DNA of 43,642 bases from Lachnospiraceae bacterium. Its GTDB lineage: Bacteria; Bacillota; Clostridia; Lachnospirales; Lachnospiraceae. The notes below the pieces were generated by a model. That model had not been told where the DNA came from, did no database searches, and was given only the letters and a program-made list of their open reading frames with translations. Location: NCBI GenBank assembly GCA_009774145.1, contig VSND01000033.1, positions 1 to 43,642 of the forward strand, written 5' to 3'. The position numbers were made by a program, and so were the translations under genes. Shown piece after piece: positions 24,838-32,768 of the stretch (positions are counted from its first letter, which is position 1; every line of letters begins with the position of its first letter).

Positions 24838-25353
24838 TTAAAATGTGATCCCGGCAACGCAGCGGTTTCGCACCGCGTCCAGCCAGCAGAACATATTCTC
24901 CAATTCTCTCACCCGAATCATTCCGGCAAGTTCCGGATACCTGTTACAGATTTCCGGGAAAAGATCCGGCAGATGCTCTAAAAGATCTGGGTGATATTCC
25001 AGTGTCCTGTGGTTGTTAAAGACAGCGTGGTAACGAATCCGTGCCTCCACCAGATCCTGAAACATATGGCTTCCGTAACTTAATTCCGGCATATAGCCGG
25101 CCCGGTTATCAGAAACCTCACAGTTCTCGGAAAAACCGAAAATGTCCCCGAAGACCACCGAAACGCCCAGTTCCGGCGAGGAGGTTCCGGTACGCCCCCG
25201 CAACAGCTGCTTTGACATTCTTTCCCTTTCCGTCATAATACCTGTTGATCCTCCCAACCGCCGCAGCCACACCGTATTTCTTTGCATAAGGATATTTGTA
25301 TTAAAGCATCGGATCGATCTGAACTACCACATCAATTCTGTCAAATGCCGCCA
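24838..25353 (-). pseudogene. Decayed C-terminal piece of a PEP/pyruvate-binding protein
   Basis: Reading along the minus strand from 25353, one frame gives MAAFDRIDVVVQIDPML, a stop, then YKYPYAKKYGVAAAVGRINRYY. After a frame change comes GTSSPELGVSVVFGDIFGF, then GYMPELSYGSHMFQDLVEAR. These blocks are in the order seen at the C-terminus of PEP/pyruvate-binding (PPDK/PEP-synthase-like) proteins, in which GxWGTSSPxLG precedes a GSHFFQDLVE block. At least one nonsense codon and one frameshift break it, and the large N-terminal part is absent. The promoter and RBS upstream of 25353 are intact, so a short product could still be made. Confidence 0.7.
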
Positions 25354-25397
25354 TTTCATTCCCTCCTCTTTCAGCTTCCGTCAGTTGATAAACGCGC

Positions 25398-25437
25398 AAA
25401 AAAACAGAGACAAAAACGTCGAAAACGCCTTTGTCTC
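25398..25437 (-). terminator. Promoter-proximal terminator hairpin
   Basis: On the minus strand GAGACAAA pairs with TTTGTCTC (25407-25437) and is followed by TG and seven T. It lies only about 10 nt below the predicted start site, so most transcripts from the promoter at 25448-25476 would end at about 40 nt. Confidence 0.7.
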
Positions 25438-25447
25438 CTGCAAGAAA

Positions 25448-25476
25448 AGTATAACGAATTTTTTTGCTTCTGTCAA
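25448..25476 (-). promoter_or_regulatory. Consensus promoter facing the pseudogene
   Basis: TTGACA (25471-25476), a 17-nt spacer and TATACT (25448-25453) on the minus strand. It is divergent from the ftsA-like promoter. Confidence 0.8.
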
Positions 25477-25499
25477 TGCTGCCTTCCGGTGGAAAAAGA

Positions 25500-25528
25500 T
25501 TTACAATACCGCATATTTTTACTATAAT
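25500..25528 (+). promoter_or_regulatory. Promoter of the ftsA-like gene
   Basis: TTTACA (25500-25505), a 17-nt spacer and TATAAT (25523-25528), 67 bp before the start codon. Confidence 0.65.
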
Positions 25529-25595
25529 ATTGGCAGAATAAAAGAAAATCATGAGCAGAACAGACAGCTGGCTCAGATGATACAGGAGGGCGGCT

Positions 25596-27905
25596 ATGGC
25601 AAGAGTACAGGCCAGAAAAGGCAAGACACAAAACAGAAAGGCTACCACACAGCAGAACAAAACAGCGACTGCGCAGAACAGGATGGCAAAGGTGCAGGGA
25701 AATGACATGATCTTTGCCCTGGACATCGGAACCCGCAGCATCATCGGCATGATCGGCGTCGTGGAGGAGAACCAGGTACATATTACCGCCATCGAGCGGG
25801 AAGAGCATGCGGAGCGCGCCATGATCGACGGCCAGATCGAGAACATCGAAAAGGTCTCCGCCCTGGCCGACAAGGTAAAAAAACGTCTGGAAGCAAAGGT
25901 AAAGACAAAATTGAGCCGCGTCTGCGTGGCAGCTGCCGGACGGGCACTGCGGACCAGAAGGGCAGATTATGAACTGGAGCTTCCCGGCACTCAGCTCATT
26001 GACGACGAGATCATCAGCCGTCTGGAGGCCGGCGCCATCGGAAAGGCAGAGGAAGCCTTTGATGCGGAAAATGAAGCGCTGAACGACAACCGGCGTTTTT
26101 ATCTGGTGGGTTATACGGTCTGTCAGTATTATCTGGACCAGTATACCATGTCCAATTTAAAAGACCACCGGGGACAGCATGTGAAAGTAGATCTGATCGC
26201 CACCTTCCTCCCAAGCGAAGTGGTGGAGAGCCTTTACACCACCATGAACAAGATCGGACTGGAGGTGGCAAGTATCACGCTGGAGCCCATCGCCGCCATC
26301 AATGCTGCCATTCCGGAGAATCTCCGTCTTCTGAATCTGGCTCTGGTGGACATCGGCGCCGGGACTTCCGATATCGCTGCATGTACCGGAGGCAGCATCA
26401 CCGGATATACCATGGCCACTGTGGCAGGCGATGAGATCACCGAAGCCATCATGAAAAAATATTTGGTGGATTTTGGAACTGCGGAGACCATCAAGGCACA
26501 GATCCGGCAGGCGGATCCCATCACCTTTACCAATATCCTTGGATTTGAGCAGCAGATCCCTCAGGAAGAACTCCTGAAGAGTATCAAGGAACCGGCTGGG
26601 CTTCTCTGCCGGGAGATCGCAGACAAGATCCTGGAGATCAACGGCGGAGCGCCGTCTGCGCTCTTCCTCGCCGGAGGCGGCAGTAAGCTCGCAGGCTTAA
26701 AAGACGAGCTTACCATGACCCTCGGGATGGATGAGACCCGTGTGGCAGTAGCCGGCAACTATTTTCATGCAAATGCCTATTCGGCTGAATATGAGCTGAA
26801 CAATCCGGAATATGCCACCCCTCTGGGCATCGTCGTCTCCTCCGGCCTGAATATGATCAACGACAGCTTCCGCGTCATGCTGAACGGACGCCCGGCAAAG
26901 CTGTTCCGAACCGGAAGTTTTACGGCTCTGAATCTTCTGATGATGAACGGCTACAATTTCCGCGATATCATCGGCCGTTCCGGAGCCAACCTGACCGTAA
27001 CCGTCAACGGACGGCGGAAAGTCTTCTACGGCACATCGACCCAGCCTGCTTCCCTGCTCATCAACCAGCAGGAAGGGAAGCTCTCGGAGGTGATTCATGC
27101 CGGAGACGTCATCGACTTTGTTCCGGCCGTGCAGGGCATCCCTGCAAGACCCTGTCTGGGCGACATTGAAGGGGCCGCCACCTGTACGGAGATTACCTTA
27201 AACGGAGCTCATGTATCTCTGAAAACCCTTCTGAAAAACGGCGATTCCATCATGATGGATCCTCCGGCGCACGAAGAGTCTTTCAAAAAAGAAGAACATG
27301 CGCCCGCCCATGCAGAACATACCGCAGAGCAAAATACTGCTCAGACGGAGAAGACTGCAGCGGCAGCAGATCCGGTGCAGGTTTCTGCCCCTTCTGCTGA
27401 AATGCCCACAACTGCACCCGTAAATCCGGCAGTTACAGCATCCGCCGCTGTACCCGCAGCTCCGGCAACCGCAGCATCCATTGCTGCATCCACAACTCCG
27501 GCAACTGCAGCCTCTGCCGCACTGGAAGGTCCTGCAGTCGCCGCGGCAGCGGATTCCACGGTCGGATCAGACGTCACAGCGCCGGCAAATCCGACCGCTC
27601 CGGCGCCCGCAGCAGCTGTCTTTGCAGAACCCGTACCCGCTCCGGCCGCCGCACCAAAACCGGCTGCTCCAAAACCCCGCCGGGAATTTGTGTTCCATCT
27701 GAATGATTCCACGCTCCGTCTGCCCTGCAAGCCGGACGGAAGCCCCTATTATCTGATGGATATGATTGAATATTCCGGCATTGATTTAAAGCAGCCAAAA
27801 GGCAGAGTAAAACTGACCGTCAACGGACGGACCGGCATGTTCCAGCAGGCGCTGTCACAGGGCGATGTCATCTATATTGAAGAAGAACTGGAAGAAAACC
27901 AGTAA
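25596..27905 (+). CDS. FtsA-like actin-fold protein with long C-terminal extension
   Basis: This 769-aa protein is much longer than FtsA (about 420 aa). A basic N-terminal tail (1-35) precedes an actin-fold ATPase with phosphate-1 loop MIFALDIGTRS (near 38), phosphate-2 VDIGAGTSD (near 251) and adenosine motif FLAGGGSKL (near 356). The large second part holds LTVTVNGRRKVFYG and later VKLTVNGRTGMF, two copies of a small beta-rich module. These are separated by an Ala/Pro-rich linker (about 556-688). AGGAGG lies before ATG 25596. No FtsZ neighbour is present and no terminal amphipathic helix is obvious, so this is a paralogue of FtsA rather than the main divisome anchor; probably a filament-forming envelope or sporulation protein (inference). 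Confidence 0.8.
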   Translation: MARVQARKGKTQNRKATTQQNKTATAQNRMAKVQGNDMIFALDIGTRSIIGMIGVVEENQVHITAIEREEHAERAMIDGQIENIEKVSALADKVKKRLEAKVKTKLSRVCVAAAGRALRTRRADYELELPGTQLIDDEIISRLEAGAIGKAEEAFDAENEALNDNRRFYLVGYTVCQYYLDQYTMSNLKDHRGQHVKVDLIATFLPSEVVESLYTTMNKIGLEVASITLEPIAAINAAIPENLRLLNLALVDIGAGTSDIAACTGGSITGYTMATVAGDEITEAIMKKYLVDFGTAETIKAQIRQADPITFTNILGFEQQIPQEELLKSIKEPAGLLCREIADKILEINGGAPSALFLAGGGSKLAGLKDELTMTLGMDETRVAVAGNYFHANAYSAEYELNNPEYATPLGIVVSSGLNMINDSFRVMLNGRPAKLFRTGSFTALNLLMMNGYNFRDIIGRSGANLTVTVNGRRKVFYGTSTQPASLLINQQEGKLSEVIHAGDVIDFVPAVQGIPARPCLGDIEGAATCTEITLNGAHVSLKTLLKNGDSIMMDPPAHEESFKKEEHAPAHAEHTAEQNTAQTEKTAAAADPVQVSAPSAEMPTTAPVNPAVTASAAVPAAPATAASIAASTTPATAASAALEGPAVAAAADSTVGSDVTAPANPTAPAPAAAVFAEPVPAPAAAPKPAAPKPRREFVFHLNDSTLRLPCKPDGSPYYLMDMIEYSGIDLKQPKGRVKLTVNGRTGMFQQALSQGDVIYIEEELEENQ

Positions 27906-27920
27906 GTACAGGGGAATATT

Positions 27921-29774
27921 ATGCTGCTGCAGATCCACGACGGCACCTTAAGTGCCGGAAGCCAGACCGTCCTTTCACATTTTCATTTCGAAATACGGGG
28001 CCGGGAAAAGATCGCGGTCATCGGGAGCAACGGGGCCGGCAAGACCACATTTCTGCGTCTGCTGGCGGGAGAACTGTCCCTGGACCGGGATGACAAAAGC
28101 GTCTCCCGGGGGATCGTTACCTCCAGAAAGCTTACCGTCGGCCTTCTGGGTCAGCAGGCTTTTCCGGATCCTTCCATCACCGTGGAGGAAGCGCTTCTGA
28201 AAGCATGCCCCTGCCCGGACCAGTTTGACCGGGACCGGTTTGACTGGGAACAGGAATACGACCGCATCTTTACCGGCTTCGGACTTCATAAGGAAGACAA
28301 GATCAAACCATTGCAGCAGTTCTCCGGCGGAGAACAGACAAAGATCGCACTGATCCGGCTGCTGCTTATGAAGCCGGATCTTCTGCTTCTGGATGAACCG
28401 ACCAACCATCTGGACCCCGCTTCCGTGGAATGGCTGGAGGACTATCTGAGAGATTACGGTTCTGCTGCTGTGATCGTCTCCCACGACCGGTTCTTTCTGG
28501 ACCGGATTGCAGATACGGTCTATGAGCTTTCGAATCGCACCCTGACCCGCTATGCGGGCAACTACAGTGCCTTTCGGATGCAGAAGCAGAAAAACATCCG
28601 GCTTCAGCAAAAGGCATACGACCGGCAGCAGGAGGAGCGAAAGCGGCTGGAAGAACTCATTGAACGCTTTAAACACAAGCCAAGAAAAGCGGCCTTTGCC
28701 CGCTCCCGCAAAAAGATGCTGGAACGCATGCCGCAGATTCCAAAGCCCGCACCGGAGGAGTCCCGTCATTTTACAGATGCGATCCTTCCGCGGATTCCGG
28801 GACCCAGATGGGTACTGGAGGCCGAACATCTGAAAGTCGGATATGACCATGTCCTGGTGGAGCTTTCCCTTCGGATCCGCCGGGGGCAGAAGATCGGCAT
28901 CATCGGTCCCAACGGAGCCGGAAAATCTGCCTTTTTAAAAACAGCCGCCGGACTCCTGCCGCCGCTGAAAGGAAAATGCCTGCTGGGAAATCATGTGGAG
29001 ACCGCCTATTTCGATCAGATGAGTGCAGAGCTGTTCTCTGATCAGACCGCAGCGGAACATTTTCACAGCTGCTTTCCGGCGCTGACACAGAAGGAGGTCC
29101 GGAACATCCTGGGCGCCTTTCTCTTTTCGGGAAAGCATGCATCCAAACGGGTCCGTGACCTGTCCGGCGGAGAACGTTCCCGTCTGGTCCTTGCGGAACT
29201 GTTCCATTCGGCGCCCAACTTTTTCCTTCTGGACGAACCTACCAACCACATGGACCTTCCGGCGCGGGAGACGCTGGAATCCGCGTTCCGGGCCTACACA
29301 GGGACCCTTCTCTTTGTCTCCCATGACCGTTATTTCCTCCAGCAGACGGCAGACGCCCTGCTGATCTTCGAAAATGAAGGTGTATCCTATTATCCGTTCG
29401 GCTATCAGCACTATATAGAGCACTGCAAAAAGCGTGCATGGTCTTCCAGTCTTTCCGCGCAGGTTCAGGCGGAGGAACAGGCGCTGATCAGCGGACTGCG
29501 CAGCGTGCCGAAGGCAGAACGGCGGCGTCTTCCTGAGATTTCCCCGGATGAAATTTTCAGAGAATGGAAGCTTGGGATCGCAGAGGAGTCTCTGCAGCAG
29601 ATCCGTCAGAAGCTGGAACAGCTTCTGGCAGAAAAGGATGCATTCAAAGCGTGGAAAAACAATGAATATGAACAGCAGTTTATAAACAGACTGGAAGCTC
29701 TGAATCAGGCTTACACGGATGCATGCCTGAACTGGTATGAAGAATGGACGGAATTTCATCCGGAAGATTCCTGA
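27921..29774 (+). CDS. ABC-F family ATPase
   Basis: This 617-aa protein has two ABC domains in one chain without membrane segments. NBD1 carries GSNGAGKTT (near 35), SGGEQTKIAL (near 134) and LLLLDEPTNHLD (near 154). The P-site linker (about 215-295) is rich in Lys/Arg (KPRKAAFARSRKK). NBD2 carries GPNGAGKSA (near 328), LSGGERSR (near 413) and FFLLDEPTNHMD (near 434). A charged helical C-terminus follows. ABC-F proteins act at the ribosome, in translation rescue or antibiotic protection. Which of these applies cannot be told from sequence alone; the linker is not the long type of well-known resistance factors. It starts 16 bp after the ftsA-like gene and is probably co-transcribed. Confidence 0.88.
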   Translation: MLLQIHDGTLSAGSQTVLSHFHFEIRGREKIAVIGSNGAGKTTFLRLLAGELSLDRDDKSVSRGIVTSRKLTVGLLGQQAFPDPSITVEEALLKACPCPDQFDRDRFDWEQEYDRIFTGFGLHKEDKIKPLQQFSGGEQTKIALIRLLLMKPDLLLLDEPTNHLDPASVEWLEDYLRDYGSAAVIVSHDRFFLDRIADTVYELSNRTLTRYAGNYSAFRMQKQKNIRLQQKAYDRQQEERKRLEELIERFKHKPRKAAFARSRKKMLERMPQIPKPAPEESRHFTDAILPRIPGPRWVLEAEHLKVGYDHVLVELSLRIRRGQKIGIIGPNGAGKSAFLKTAAGLLPPLKGKCLLGNHVETAYFDQMSAELFSDQTAAEHFHSCFPALTQKEVRNILGAFLFSGKHASKRVRDLSGGERSRLVLAELFHSAPNFFLLDEPTNHMDLPARETLESAFRAYTGTLLFVSHDRYFLQQTADALLIFENEGVSYYPFGYQHYIEHCKKRAWSSSLSAQVQAEEQALISGLRSVPKAERRRLPEISPDEIFREWKLGIAEESLQQIRQKLEQLLAEKDAFKAWKNNEYEQQFINRLEALNQAYTDACLNWYEEWTEFHPEDS

Positions 29775-29876
29775 TTGAAAAATCCTTCCGTTACCTCGGC
29801 AGATACCGAAGCAACGGTTACCGAATATTTCATTTTTGCGCACAAAGCACACGCACGCCGACCCTCTCTGTGTGTT

Positions 29877-30293
29877 TCACATACGAAAATATGCGTAGAC
29901 CAGCGCTCCTGCCGTCCTTCCGAGCGCCATGGAAAGAATCAGCCACGGCAGACCGGATTTCAGCCGGATCCGCCTGCTGAAGATCGGGATCGTATCCACG
30001 ATCTCCGTCAGGGCCATGGCCCAGGCACCGGTGAAGATGCCTGAAAAAAGCCCGAAGGACACCACACCCGCCATCCCAACCGGTACAGGAAACTGGTAAA
30101 TACTGACCAGATTTCCAAAGATACCACCAATTGCTGCAGCGTCCTCATAATACATGATATATTTTGCCGTATGGGTCTTTCCGGCAAACCGGGAAACCAC
30201 CCCGAGGGCGATCAGAAATGCAAACATGCCGCCTGCCACAGCAAATCCGCTGCTGATCCCGATAATTCCCAGAGCAATCTGTCTAATCCACAT
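29877..30293 (-). CDS. spoVAB: Stage V sporulation protein AB
   Basis: This 138-aa integral membrane protein has about four hydrophobic segments (IALGIIGISSGFAVAGG, FAFLIALGVVSRF, GGIFGNLV, SFGLFSGIFTGAWAMAL). It matches SpoVAB in size and pattern. SpoVA proteins take up dipicolinic acid into the forespore and release it at germination. It overlaps spoVAA by 11 bp. The other spoVA genes (C, D, E) do not follow: the next gene is a convergent ABC-F gene. Confidence 0.85.
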   Translation of the reverse strand: MWIRQIALGIIGISSGFAVAGGMFAFLIALGVVSRFAGKTHTAKYIMYYEDAAAIGGIFGNLVSIYQFPVPVGMAGVVSFGLFSGIFTGAWAMALTEIVDTIPIFSRRIRLKSGLPWLILSMALGRTAGALVYAYFRM

Positions 30294-30909
30294 CGATATT
30301 CGTCTCCTTACGGTTGCATCCGTCGACCAGCGTCGTATTCACGTCATTTTCATACTGGCGCATCTGCACCTCCATGGGTGACGGATCCTTTGTGATCCGT
30401 TTTCCGCCGAAATGATTGTAGAATACGATGATGCCCACGGCGATTCCGACGGAATAGGTGATCTCCAGAATGGTAAAGCCGTCGGACGGCTGACCCATAA
30501 GCAGTTCATACACCTGCTGAAACACCTGCGTCACACCCACATCATTATTAAACGTCATGATCGAAAATGCCGATCCGATGAAGATTGTAATACAGAGAAG
30601 CACCACCTTTACGAAACTCCACCGGTCTCTTGCATATTCCGGTGATTCATAATCAATGATAAAATCCGATTCCCCAAGATTCTGTATCTCCAGATCCGGA
30701 TAGACTTCATGAATCAGCTCTACCACCTTCAAGACCGAAAACACGTATCGGTTGCTTTTTTCCGCCTGAACCTTCAAAAGCTTCAGCGTCTTCAGCCGGT
30801 TTTTCACCGGTGCGTTGGTACACTCCAGCTTTGCCACGTCTCCAAGCCTCACATCGATGTGATCCACCTCGATGTTCTGATCGATCTTCATATACAGAAT
30901 GTCACTCAC
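30283..30909 (-). CDS. spoVAA: Stage V sporulation protein AA
   Basis: This 208-aa protein has a soluble N-terminal domain (ILYMKIDQNIEVDHIDVRLG, then VAKLEC) and two membrane helices (VVLLCITIFIGSAFSIMTF and YSVGIAVGIIVFY), as in SpoVAA. The start is GTG at 30909 with GGAGG 9 nt upstream. It follows sigF after 93 bp, keeping the spoIIA-spoVA neighbourhood also known in Bacillus, and is expected to be transcribed in the forespore. Confidence 0.85.
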   Translation of the reverse strand: MSDILYMKIDQNIEVDHIDVRLGDVAKLECTNAPVKNRLKTLKLLKVQAEKSNRYVFSVLKVVELIHEVYPDLEIQNLGESDFIIDYESPEYARDRWSFVKVVLLCITIFIGSAFSIMTFNNDVGVTQVFQQVYELLMGQPSDGFTILEITYSVGIAVGIIVFYNHFGGKRITKDPSPMEVQMRQYENDVNTTLVDGCNRKETNIDVD

Positions 30910-31002
30910 TTCACCGTACCTCCGTCGTCTCTGAACATAGCATCTGCAATTTTTTCCTTTTTATGCATCAGAAACCGTTCCTGCCGATGGTTCTTCTGTT
31001 CT

Positions 31003-31728
31003 TCAGCTCACCAGCCGCTCCCGCATCTGCTTCAGTATCTTTTTTTCCAGGCGGCTTACCTGTACCTGAGACACCCCCAGCACCCGGGCCACCTCCGACT
31101 GGGTCTTGTCCTGCATATACCTCATAATGATCAGTCTTCTGTCCGTATCCGGCAGTTCCAGAAGAAGCTGTTCCAGCACCACACGGTTCAGCAGCTGCTG
31201 CATCCCGTTCCCCTGATTCTGGTTCTCCATCCGGTCCAGAAGGCAGACTTCACTTCCGTCCTTCTGCGGAATGGTCTTGTAGATGGATTCCACTTCCGCC
31301 GAAGATTCCAGCGCCATTGCAATCTCTTCCCTTGGAAGTTCCGTAACAGCGGACAGTTCCTCCAGTGTCGGCTCCCGCCCCGTCTTCTGACGGAACAGCT
31401 CTGTCTCCCGTTTGATCTTCCAGCAGTTTTCCTTCAAGGTACGGCTGACTTTCACGATTCCGTCATCCCTCAGAAACCGTTTGATCTCCCCTGCAATCAT
31501 AGGAACTGCATACGTAGAGAATTTCACTTCAAAAGAAGTGTCAAACTTGTCAATTGCCTTCAAAAGCCCCATGGCCCCGATCTGGAACAGATCTTCCATA
31601 TCCGTCCCCCGTCCGGTAAACCTCTTGACCACGCTCCAGACAAGTCCCATATTCTCTTCCACCAGTTGTTCTCTCGCTTCTTTATCCCCATGGTGTGACC
31701 GTTCTATCAGAGCAAACGTTTCTTCCAT
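31003..31728 (-). CDS. sigF: Sporulation sigma factor sigma-F
   Basis: This 241-aa protein has region 2 (GLVWSVVKRF, DLFQIGAMGLLKAIDKFD, FSTYAVPMIAGEIKRFLRD), region 3 and region 4 (RRLIIMRYMQDKTQSEVARVLGVSQVQVSRLEKK). It is the third gene of the spoIIA operon. It is the first forespore-specific sigma factor, held inactive by SpoIIAB until septation. An 8-bp gap after spoIIAB and an AGGAGGG inside the end of spoIIAB support coupled expression. Confidence 0.96.
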   Translation of the reverse strand: MEETFALIERSHHGDKEAREQLVEENMGLVWSVVKRFTGRGTDMEDLFQIGAMGLLKAIDKFDTSFEVKFSTYAVPMIAGEIKRFLRDDGIVKVSRTLKENCWKIKRETELFRQKTGREPTLEELSAVTELPREEIAMALESSAEVESIYKTIPQKDGSEVCLLDRMENQNQGNGMQQLLNRVVLEQLLLELPDTDRRLIIMRYMQDKTQSEVARVLGVSQVQVSRLEKKILKQMRERLVS

Positions 31729-31736
31729 AAAGATAA

Positions 31737-32177
31737 TCAGCCCTCCTGTTGCACATGACTCTGGCAGATCTGTTTTTTCATGTAGACGGTCGTACCTGCT
31801 CCGGGACTGGACCGGACGTCCACCTGATCCATGAATGCCTCCATAAACATAAACCCCATGCCGGATCGTTCCAGTTCCGGTCTGCTGGTATACAAAGGTT
31901 CCATTGCCTGTTTGACGTCTTCCATGCCGACACCTTCATCCGTAATCCACAGTTCCACTGTTTCCTCATGCAGAAGGGCACGGACTACTACCGTATGTAC
32001 ACCATCCGGATATCCGTGAATGATCGCATTGGTCACCGCCTCCGACACAGCGGTCCGGATATCTGCCACCTCCTCCAGCGTTGGATTCAGCTGGGCCACA
32101 AAGGCTGCAACCGCAACCCTTGCGAACCCTTCGTTCTCTGATATGCTGTCAAATGCCAGCGTCATCTCATTTTTCAT
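31737..32177 (-). CDS. spoIIAB: Anti-sigma-F factor / serine kinase
   Basis: This 146-aa GHKL-type kinase has the N box (EAVTNAIIHGYPDG) and the ATP-lid motifs ITDEGVGMEDVKQA and SGMGFMFMEAFMD. It binds sigma-F and phosphorylates SpoIIAA in the predivisional cell. It overlaps spoIIAA by 4 bp (ATGA). Confidence 0.96.
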   Translation of the reverse strand: MKNEMTLAFDSISENEGFARVAVAAFVAQLNPTLEEVADIRTAVSEAVTNAIIHGYPDGVHTVVVRALLHEETVELWITDEGVGMEDVKQAMEPLYTSRPELERSGMGFMFMEAFMDQVDVRSSPGAGTTVYMKKQICQSHVQQEG

Positions 32178-32491
32178 ACTGCTTCCTCCCCATCCAGCTG
32201 AATATACCTTTGAATTCCTGACAGTGACAGAATCCGTCGGATCTGTCCGTTCATATGGCTGAGCCGGATGCTTCCGCTCAGCGCTTTCATAACCTTGTAA
32301 CGCCCGATCAGCATCCCGATTCCTGCACTGTCCATAAATACGGTCCGGGTGAAATCAAATTCCACCTCATCCACCGGCTGACGGCTCACCATACGGTCAA
32401 CCTCCGTCCGTATCTCTTCCGTATAATGATGATCCAGTTCCGGCGGCAGACTGACCACCAGCCTGTTTCCCTTTACTTCCATCCACTCCAT
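32174..32491 (-). CDS. spoIIAA: Anti-anti-sigma factor
   Basis: This 105-aa STAS-domain protein keeps the phosphorylation site: Ser55 in FMDSAGIGMLIGRYK, matching Ser58 of the Bacillus protein (there DSSG, here DSAG). LDHHYTEEIR gives the start of the STAS fold. When dephosphorylated by SpoIIE it displaces sigma-F from SpoIIAB. AGGAGG lies 9 nt upstream of ATG 32491. First gene of the operon. Confidence 0.95.
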   Translation of the reverse strand: MEWMEVKGNRLVVSLPPELDHHYTEEIRTEVDRMVSRQPVDEVEFDFTRTVFMDSAGIGMLIGRYKVMKALSGSIRLSHMNGQIRRILSLSGIQRYIQLDGEEAV

Positions 32492-32511
32492 AAAGCATGT
32501 CCTCCTGATTA

Positions 32512-32541
32512 TAATTCCGCATCTGACGTAATCCTTCCTCT
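32512..32541 (-). promoter_or_regulatory. Candidate sigma-H promoter of the spoIIA operon
   Basis: On the minus strand AGAGGAAGG (32533-32541) and GCGGAATTA (32512-32520) are separated by 12 nt, close to the sigma-H consensus AGGA...GAAT. The start site would fall right at the spoIIAA ribosome-binding site, which is unusually tight, so this is tentative. Confidence 0.3.
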
Positions 32542-32663
32542 GCTGTACCGATTGCCGACATCCGGTCTGTCATGGGAAGACATTCCCTCCGGAACCATTG
32601 ATGGACGTCCGGCTTTGACGGCAAAATGAACGGCAGAAAATCCTGACCGTTCCCGCCGCACAC

Positions 32664-32699
32664 AAAAGGGCTGCCTCAGGAAATCTCCTGAAACAGCCC
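32664..32699 (-). terminator. Terminator of the valS operon
   Basis: GGGCTG/CAGCCC with an inner TCAGGA/TCCTGA stem, followed on the minus strand by TTTTG. It separates the TPR gene from the spoIIA operon. Confidence 0.85.
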
Positions 32700-32768
32700 C
32701 TCACTTACAGGGTTTTTCTTTTGTATCCAACATCCGGCGCACACTGCGCCCCTTCTGTCATCGTCTGA

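Noticed and set aside
25142..25705. Longer in-frame or overlapping plus-strand start for the FtsA-like gene
   Set aside because: It lies across the divergent promoters and pseudogene; AGGAGG and the basic tail fit the start at 25596.
32512..32541. Alternative sigma-H reading using GAAGGATTA as -35 for spoIIA
   Set aside because: The spacer would be only 8 nt. The reading with AGAGGAAGG and 12 nt was kept, but only at low confidence.
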